Below, piece after piece: positions 59,629 through 64,000 of a DNA stretch of 64,000 nucleotides. Positions within the stretch are counted from its first letter, which is position 1. Each line of letters begins with the position of its first letter. The stretch covers positions 145,304-209,303 of the forward strand of contig JBBATY010000002.1 of the NCBI GenBank assembly GCA_040398525.1, read 5' to 3'. The position numbers were made by a program, and so were the translations under genes. Under the pieces are notes generated by a model. The model saw only the letters and a list, made by a program, of their open reading frames with translations. It was not told the origin of the DNA and did no database searches. This DNA is from VFMC01 sp040398525. Its GTDB lineage: Bacteria > Actinomycetota > Acidimicrobiia > Acidimicrobiales > Ilumatobacteraceae.

Positions 59629-59634
59629 TAGCTT
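59629..59634 (+). promoter_or_regulatory. -10 hexamer TAGCTT for the M20 amidohydrolase gene
   Basis: TAGCTT lies 31 nt before ATG 59666. GAAGGAG at 59654-59660, 5 nt before that ATG, is a good RBS, so this unit has a short leader. The in-frame GTG at 59636 is too close to the box to be the start. Confidence 0.45.
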
Positions 59635-59665
59635 CGTGGTCGACGGCAGCACCGAAGGAGTGGGC

Positions 59666-60877
59666 ATGGGCGACGAACAACAGCGTGTGGACGATCTGAA
59701 GGCTCGCGTCTGCGCCGAGGTCGACCGATTGGCCGACCGCCTGGTCGACACCAGTCGGCAGATCCACGCGCATCCAGAGCTCAACTACCAGGAGGTGTTC
59801 GCTCACGACCTGCTCAGCGCGGTGCTCGACGACGAAGGTCGTGCACCGCAGCGGCACGCCTACGGGGTCGCAACAGCTTTCGAAGCCCGCGTCGGCCGTG
59901 AGGGGCCAGAGATCGCAGTGCTCTGCGAGTACGACGCACTTCCCGGCATCGGCCATGCATGCGGTCACAACGTGATCGCAGCCGCAGGCCTCGGAGCGGG
60001 CCTCGCTGCCGCAGTCGTGGCAGAGGAGGCGGGCGGACGGGTGAGGATCATGGGCACCCCCGCCGAAGAAGGTGGTGGCGGCAAGGTCGAGATGGCCCGG
60101 CACGGGGCGTTCGAAGGCCTGGCGGCAGCGATGATGGTCCATCCGGCCGATGCCGACCTGATCAGGATGGATTGCATCGCGGTCGAGCAGATGCGGGTTC
60201 GCTACCAGGGGCGAGCCGCACACGCCGCGGCGGCCCCGCACGAGGGCCGTAACGCCCTCGATGCGGCGGTCCTCGGGTACGTGAACGTTGCTGCGCTGCG
60301 CCAACACATCCTGCCCCGCGAACGCATCCACGGCGTATTCACCCGTGCGGGCGATGTGGCGAACATCGTCCCTGCTGAGACCGAGATGCTCTGGATGGTG
60401 CGGTCGCCGACGATGGCATCGCTCCAGCCGCTGAAGGCCCGCGTCGTGTCGTGCATCGAGGCGTCGGCGCAGGCGACGGGTTGCACGTGCACCGCCGAAT
60501 GGGAGGGGTACCCGTACGCGGACATGATCGACAACGGCCCGCTGGTCGCGACCTATGTCGCCAATGCGGCTCGGGTGGGTCGTCAGGTGGTCGATCCGTC
60601 CGTGGTTGGTCGGCCGGTCGTCGGCTCGACCGATATGGGCAATGTCAGTTACCTCGTTCCGTCGATCCATCCGATGATCAAGGTCGCCGACGACGGTGTG
60701 CCCATCCACACGGTCGACTTCGCTCGGTTCGCCGGTGGCGAGCAGGGCGATCGGGCGGTGCTCGACGGCGCGAAGGCGATGGCCATGACGGTGATCGACC
60801 TGTGGTGCTCGGCGTCGCTCCGAGCCGCCGTCGACAGCGAGTTCGACCGTCGTCCGAGCGGCGTCACGGTGCTCTGA
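59666..60877 (+). CDS. M20 family amidohydrolase/metallopeptidase (AbgB/carboxypeptidase-like)
   Basis: 403 residues. Metal-dependent amidohydrolase: HAHPELNYQE near the N-terminus, VLCEYDALPGIGHACGHN with the metal ligands, GTPAEEGGGGKVEMAR (catalytic Glu and ligand) and a dimerisation insert followed by GSTDMGNVSYLVPSIHP. This resembles p-aminobenzoyl-glutamate hydrolase/AbgB-type M20D enzymes, which cleave N-acyl amino acids. The substrate is not known. Confidence 0.88.
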   Translation: MGDEQQRVDDLKARVCAEVDRLADRLVDTSRQIHAHPELNYQEVFAHDLLSAVLDDEGRAPQRHAYGVATAFEARVGREGPEIAVLCEYDALPGIGHACGHNVIAAAGLGAGLAAAVVAEEAGGRVRIMGTPAEEGGGGKVEMARHGAFEGLAAAMMVHPADADLIRMDCIAVEQMRVRYQGRAAHAAAAPHEGRNALDAAVLGYVNVAALRQHILPRERIHGVFTRAGDVANIVPAETEMLWMVRSPTMASLQPLKARVVSCIEASAQATGCTCTAEWEGYPYADMIDNGPLVATYVANAARVGRQVVDPSVVGRPVVGSTDMGNVSYLVPSIHPMIKVADDGVPIHTVDFARFAGGEQGDRAVLDGAKAMAMTVIDLWCSASLRAAVDSEFDRRPSGVTVL

Positions 60878-60924
60878 ACCGGTTGTCCCCAGCCCCATCC
60901 CCGGCGTGGGAGGGTCGTTGCGCC

Positions 60925-60930
60925 TAGAGT
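60925..60930 (+). promoter_or_regulatory. -10 hexamer TAGAGT for the ThyX-like gene
   Basis: TAGAGT ends 8 nt before GTG 60939 and rules out the in-frame upstream start at 60906. Confidence 0.5.
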
Positions 60931-60938
60931 CCGACCTC

Positions 60939-62537
60939 GTGACGGTCTACGTGCCCGAAACGTTCACCGCGACTGAGGCTGATGTCCTGCGCCGGTACTT
61001 CACGAACCTCGACGGCCCTGTCTTCGCGCTCGTCAACTTGCCCGAGGTGGTGAAAGGTGCGTTGTTTGCTCGGTACAGCCGGAGCCCGAAGAGTCTCCGC
61101 AGGCTGTTCCTCGATGAGTTCGTCGGCGACCTCGACATCAGCGGCGACCTCACTGTCGACGCCACGACCGGCCTGACGCGCGCCGAGGAGCTCTACGAGC
61201 GGGTGTTCTTCGAGTACGGCGACGACTCCGTCGCTCAGCTCGGGGGCGTGCACCTGGCGTGCGAACAAGCGTCGAACGTGCTCACCAAGGTGCTCGAGTG
61301 GGGGCGACTGATGAGCTACCTAGAGCAGAGCACCCGGTACATCTCCTACGACGCCCGGCTCGGCGGCAGGTACCGCTACTTCCGTGACCCAGCGCTGTTG
61401 TCGAGCCGCTTCGGGACTCGGTACGTGGGCGACATGGACAGGATGTTCGACGCCTACAGCCTTCTGCTCGCCAAGGTCACCGACCACGTTCGGGCGACGG
61501 TTCCCCAGGGCCCCGACGACTCCGACTTCGTCTATCGCCAAGCGACCAGGGCCAAGGCACTCGATGCCGTGCGGGGCGTGCTCCCGGCCTCGTCGCTGTC
61601 GAATGTCGGCATCTACGGCTCCGGTCAGGCCTTCGAGCAGTTGCTGTTGCGCATGCGCGCCCACCCGTTGCCGGAGGCCCGGCACTACGCCGATCTGATG
61701 CTCGCCGAGCTGCGCAAGGTGGTTCCCAGCTTCCTGCGCCGGGTCGACCTGCCCGAGCGCGGTGGACGGTGGGTCGACTACATGCAGACGACGAGCCAGC
61801 GGACGGCGGAACTGGTCGATTCGTTGTTCGGCGAGGCGCCCGTCGACCCGGCCGACACGGTCGAGCTCGTCGACTTCGACCCCGACGCCGAGGACAAGCT
61901 GCTCGCGGCGGTGTGCTACCCGCACACGAACCTTCCCGAGCACCAGGTGCTCGAGCGGGTCCGTACGCTCGGCCGTACCGAGCGCCTCGCCTTGCTGCGC
62001 GCCTACGTCGGTGAACGCGAGAACCGTCGGCACAAGCCTGGACGTGCGTTCGAGCGGGTCGACTATCGCTTCGACGTGCTCAGCGACTACGGGGCATTCC
62101 GCGACCTCCAGCGCCACCGGATGCTCACGATCGAGTGGCAGAAACTGACGCCGAACCACGGGTATGTCCGGCCCGAGCTGGTCGACGAGGCCGGCATGGC
62201 CGACGTCTTCGACGATGCCATGGCTCGATCAGCCGCCCTGTACGACGCGCTCAAGGACGAGTTCCCGGAGCAGGCGAGCTATGCCGTGTCGATGGCGTAC
62301 CGCGTGCGGTACTCGATGCAGTTCAACGCCCGGGAGGCAATCCACCTCCTCGAATTGCGGTCGTCGCCGCAAGGCCACCCGTCGTATCGCAGGATCGCAC
62401 TCGAGATGCATCGTCTGATCGCCGAGCAGGCCGGCCACAGCGCCGTTGCCGAGGCGATGACGCACATCACGACGGCTGCACCGGAGTTGGAGCGGCTCGA
62501 AGCCGAGCGTCGCGCCGAGGCGCGTCGCGGCGTGTGA
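60939..62537 (+). CDS. Tandem ThyX-like protein (FAD-dependent thymidylate synthase family)
   Basis: 532 residues, about twice the usual ThyX length. The N-half has WGRLMSYLEQSTRY (121-134), matching the ThyX motif at its end (S-x2-E-x-S-x-RY) but with WGR for RHR. The C-half has RHR (392-394) in QRHRMLTIEWQKLTP but lacks the later Ser/Arg. The C-half also ends with NAREAIHLLELRSSPQGHPSYRRIA, as in ThyX. The two halves thus hold complementary parts of the active-site motif. Whether it makes dTMP is unknown. Confidence 0.85.
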   Translation: MTVYVPETFTATEADVLRRYFTNLDGPVFALVNLPEVVKGALFARYSRSPKSLRRLFLDEFVGDLDISGDLTVDATTGLTRAEELYERVFFEYGDDSVAQLGGVHLACEQASNVLTKVLEWGRLMSYLEQSTRYISYDARLGGRYRYFRDPALLSSRFGTRYVGDMDRMFDAYSLLLAKVTDHVRATVPQGPDDSDFVYRQATRAKALDAVRGVLPASSLSNVGIYGSGQAFEQLLLRMRAHPLPEARHYADLMLAELRKVVPSFLRRVDLPERGGRWVDYMQTTSQRTAELVDSLFGEAPVDPADTVELVDFDPDAEDKLLAAVCYPHTNLPEHQVLERVRTLGRTERLALLRAYVGERENRRHKPGRAFERVDYRFDVLSDYGAFRDLQRHRMLTIEWQKLTPNHGYVRPELVDEAGMADVFDDAMARSAALYDALKDEFPEQASYAVSMAYRVRYSMQFNAREAIHLLELRSSPQGHPSYRRIALEMHRLIAEQAGHSAVAEAMTHITTAAPELERLEAERRAEARRGV

Positions 62538-62543
62538 TCGGGA

Positions 62544-62557
62544 GTTCTGTACTGAAC
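62544..62557. promoter_or_regulatory. Imperfect palindrome GTTC-TGTACT-GAAC
   Basis: GTTC and GAAC arms around a central GTAC, with a single T/T mismatch pair. It lies just after the ThyX-like gene and upstream of the CRP-type site. Function unknown: terminator stem or operator. Confidence 0.3.
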
Positions 62558-62564
62558 AGTCACG

Positions 62565-62580
62565 TGTGACGTGTGTCACA
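62565..62580. promoter_or_regulatory. CRP/GlxR-type operator TGTGA-N6-TCACA
   Basis: The sequence TGTGACGTGTGTCACA is a perfect match to the cyclic-AMP receptor consensus used by CRP in enterobacteria and mycobacteria and by GlxR in corynebacteria. Its centre lies about 53 bp before the probable start of transcription of the acidic zinc-ribbon gene, a position where CRP-type factors can activate or repress. The CRP gene itself is not in the window. Confidence 0.65.
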
Positions 62581-62613
62581 GGTGAACTGGGGGAAGTGAG
62601 GCGTCCCGGCTCG

Positions 62614-62619
62614 TATCAT
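62614..62619 (+). promoter_or_regulatory. -10 hexamer TATCAT for the acidic zinc-ribbon gene
   Basis: TATCAT lies 40 nt before GTG 62660, and AAAGGAG at 62647-62653 is a strong RBS 6 nt before the start. Leadered unit with a CRP-type site upstream. Confidence 0.45.
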
Positions 62620-62659
62620 CCGCGGCCCATCCACCCCCTCACTCGGAAAGGAGTCGACG

Positions 62660-63157
62660 GTGAACGACGACGAGATGGACGAGATGATGGAGCCTGACGA
62701 CATCGAAGAACTCGATGGTGAAGCGCTCGAGGATGAGCCGGACGTCGATGAGCTCGACGTTGACGAGCTGGACGAGGACGCGCTCGAGGTAGACGACGAG
62801 TTCGCCGAGCTCGAGGGCGACTTCGACGAGCTCGATGGGGCCGCCGAGGAGGAGGATCTGGCCACTGCTGGCCCGGTTCGCCGTTCGGTTGCTGCCGAGG
62901 ACGAGGACGAAGACGACGAGCTGCTCACGCCAGATGACGTCGAGGCCGACCTCGACACCATCTTGAAGGACCGCCTGGTCGCCTCGGACGACGAGGGCAA
63001 CGAGGACGACGAGGAGCCGGAGGACCGGGCCGAGCAATCGGATCGGTTGCAGCCAAAGCGTGCCGACGAGACCCTGTGCCCATCGTGCTTCCTGCTCGTT
63101 CGGCAGAGCGCGCCGAACTGCCCGGTCGGTGACGACGACTGCCCGCTGTTCGGCTGA
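62660..63157 (+). CDS. Highly acidic protein with C-terminal zinc ribbon (DUF4193-like)
   Basis: 165 residues. Residues 1 to about 125 are dominated by Asp and Glu (for example MNDDEMDEMMEPDDIEELDG read with initiator Met). The C-terminal 30 residues hold LCPSCFLLVRQSAP and CPVGDDDCP, four cysteines that could bind zinc. This end resembles the DUF4193 tail found in actinobacteria, though the acidic part is much longer. A role in transcription or RNA binding is conceivable but unproven. Strong RBS; CRP-type site upstream. Confidence 0.75.
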   Translation: MNDDEMDEMMEPDDIEELDGEALEDEPDVDELDVDELDEDALEVDDEFAELEGDFDELDGAAEEEDLATAGPVRRSVAAEDEDEDDELLTPDDVEADLDTILKDRLVASDDEGNEDDEEPEDRAEQSDRLQPKRADETLCPSCFLLVRQSAPNCPVGDDDCPLFG

Positions 63158-63172
63158 GGCTCGAGGCCGGCG

Positions 63173-63655
63173 ATGAGCGACGAGAGGGCCCCGGTCGACC
63201 GCCTGCTCGACCTTGCGCTGTTCGCTCCCATCGGTGTGCTCACTGCGCTGCGTGACGAGTTGCCGAGGTTCTCCCAGCAGGGACGACAGGTCGTGCAGAA
63301 CCGCATCGTGCTCGCCCGTTTCATCGGACAGATGGCCGTACAGCAAGGCCAACGCGAAGTCGCCAAGCGGCTCGACGCCCGGCGCGCAGCGCCTGTGGTC
63401 GAGACCAGCGCGGTCGAGACGGCAGCGCAGGCCGATCAGATGAGGGGCGCCTCGGCGTCCGTCGAGGCTGCCGATGGTGCACCCTCGGCTGCCGACCTGC
63501 CGATCGCCGGCTACGAGAGCCTGCCTGCGCTGAACGTCGTGCAGCGGTTGGCCACGCTGCACCCCGAAGAGGTCGAGCTCGTCCGCCAGTTCGAGCAGGC
63601 GCACCGGGCGCGGCGGACGATCCTGGCCAAGATCGACCAGCTGCAGGGACGCTGA
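63173..63655 (+). CDS. Hypothetical protein
   Basis: 160 residues, no membrane helix of convincing strength. The helical N-terminal half (VDRLLDLALFAPIGVLTALRDELPRFSQQGRQ) and C-terminal half (NVVQRLATLHPEEVELVRQFEQAHRARRTILAKIDQL) are joined by an Ala/Glu linker. I recognise no family. It starts 15 nt after the acidic zinc-ribbon gene and is probably in the same operon. Confidence 0.65.
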   Translation: MSDERAPVDRLLDLALFAPIGVLTALRDELPRFSQQGRQVVQNRIVLARFIGQMAVQQGQREVAKRLDARRAAPVVETSAVETAAQADQMRGASASVEAADGAPSAADLPIAGYESLPALNVVQRLATLHPEEVELVRQFEQAHRARRTILAKIDQLQGR

Positions 63656-63657
63656 GG

Positions 63658-64000
63658 GTGGCGTTCGCCGTCCGCCGAGCCGTTCGCGCCGATGCGGACG
63701 AGTTAGCGCGGCTCGAGCGGCTCGCCCGTGACGCGATCACCGACGTGCGCGGAGGAGCAGCGCTGCTCGCCGAGCAGCCAGCTGTCGGCGACCGCTCGGC
63801 GTGGGAGGTGGCGATCGACGATGCCTCTCGCGCGGTATGGGTGGCCCTGGTCGACGAGGTGCCGGTCGGCATGCTCGAGCTGGTGCTCCCCGAGCGGGCC
63901 GGAGGAGCTGGACGAGTGCGCCAGGTGTTCGTCCAGGCCGAGGCGCGCGAGCTGGGCTTCGGGGACGAGCTCCTTGCCGAGGCCATCGAGTCGACCAGGC
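63658..64000 (+). CDS. GNAT family acetyltransferase, 5' part only
   Basis: About 114 residues are visible before the right edge. GTG 63658 follows the previous stop after 2 nt. The order FAVRRAVRADADELARLERLARDAI, then VALVDEVPVGMLELVLPE, then VRQVFVQAEARELGFGDELLAEAI is that of a GNAT fold, the last segment being motif A with a weakened acetyl-CoA loop (ELGFGD). The substrate is unknown and the end lies outside the window. Confidence 0.75.
   Translation, partial: MAFAVRRAVRADADELARLERLARDAITDVRGGAALLAEQPAVGDRSAWEVAIDDASRAVWVALVDEVPVGMLELVLPERAGGAGRVRQVFVQAEARELGFGDELLAEAIESTR

Noticed and set aside
62544..62557. LexA/SOS box (GAAC-N4-GTTC)
   Set aside because: The arms are in the opposite order (GTTC-N6-GAAC) and the spacing differs, so it is not an actinobacterial SOS box.
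1..64000. tRNA genes, riboswitches, CRISPR arrays, insertion sequences
   Set aside because: Reading the intergenic regions, all shorter than about 140 bp, I found no cloverleaf, regular spaced repeats, transposase gene or riboswitch-sized leader.

Overview
This GC-rich window (one 100-N gap at 55317-55416) is a chromosomal segment from a high-GC actinobacterium, most likely of the class Acidimicrobiia. The evidence is a complete Pup-proteasome locus (arc, dop, pup, prcB, prcA, pafA), pup ending in -GGE, actinobacterial-type synteny (ruvCAB; yajC-secD-secF-apt-relA; hisS-aspS; rarA with two small partners; trmI beside arc; tatBC-helY), and frequent GTG starts. The class assignment is an inference from gene content. 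I saw no rRNA, tRNA, CRISPR array, prophage or insertion sequence, and no gene-free stretch longer than about 140 bp.

Layout. 1-7.4 kb: end of a peroxiredoxin, a secreted lipoprotein hydrolase, ruvC-ruvA-ruvB, a secreted subtilase and a dienelactone hydrolase. 7.4-16.4 kb: queA-tgt, yajC-secD-secF, apt-relA and an SDR oxidoreductase. 16.4-23.4 kb: hisS-aspS, a Nudix hydrolase, an AlaA-type aminotransferase, rarA and two small proteins. 23.4-29.7 kb: glycolate oxidase genes glcD-glcE and a separate glcF-like gene, interrupted by a phosphotransferase and an antisense Nei-type glycosylase, then a MOSC protein. 29.7-34.4 kb, minus strand: tkt-tal, an unknown protein and a nagA-like deacetylase divergent from a TetR regulator. 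34.4-41.6 kb: hydrolase, thioesterase, ADP-forming acyl-CoA synthetase, a PBP4-type peptidase, a LON-domain protein and small membrane proteins.

41.6-54.2 kb is the most interesting part. A TtuB-like ubiquitin-fold sulfur carrier, TtuA and TrmI form a tRNA T-loop modification operon. It is followed by a [3Fe-4S]-type ferredoxin, ARC/Mpa, Dop, Pup, PrcB and PrcA. The three 5-oxoprolinase genes pxpABC are translationally coupled to prcA and precede pafA. A DUF3866 protein and signal peptidase I follow. 54.2-64 kb: a GDPD phosphodiesterase, tatB-tatC, helY, a DAG-kinase-like relic, an M20 amidohydrolase, a tandem ThyX-like protein, an acidic zinc-ribbon protein behind a perfect CRP/GlxR-type site, an unknown protein and a truncated GNAT gene.

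Regulation. At about two dozen transcription-unit starts a TANNNT (or CANNNT) hexamer lies 6-9 nt before the start codon, in twelve cases exactly 6 nt, which indicates pervasive leaderless transcription. This rule also fixes several start codons. The clearest operator is a 31-bp inverted repeat (11 of 12 arm positions) covering both -10 boxes of the divergent nagA/tetR pair.
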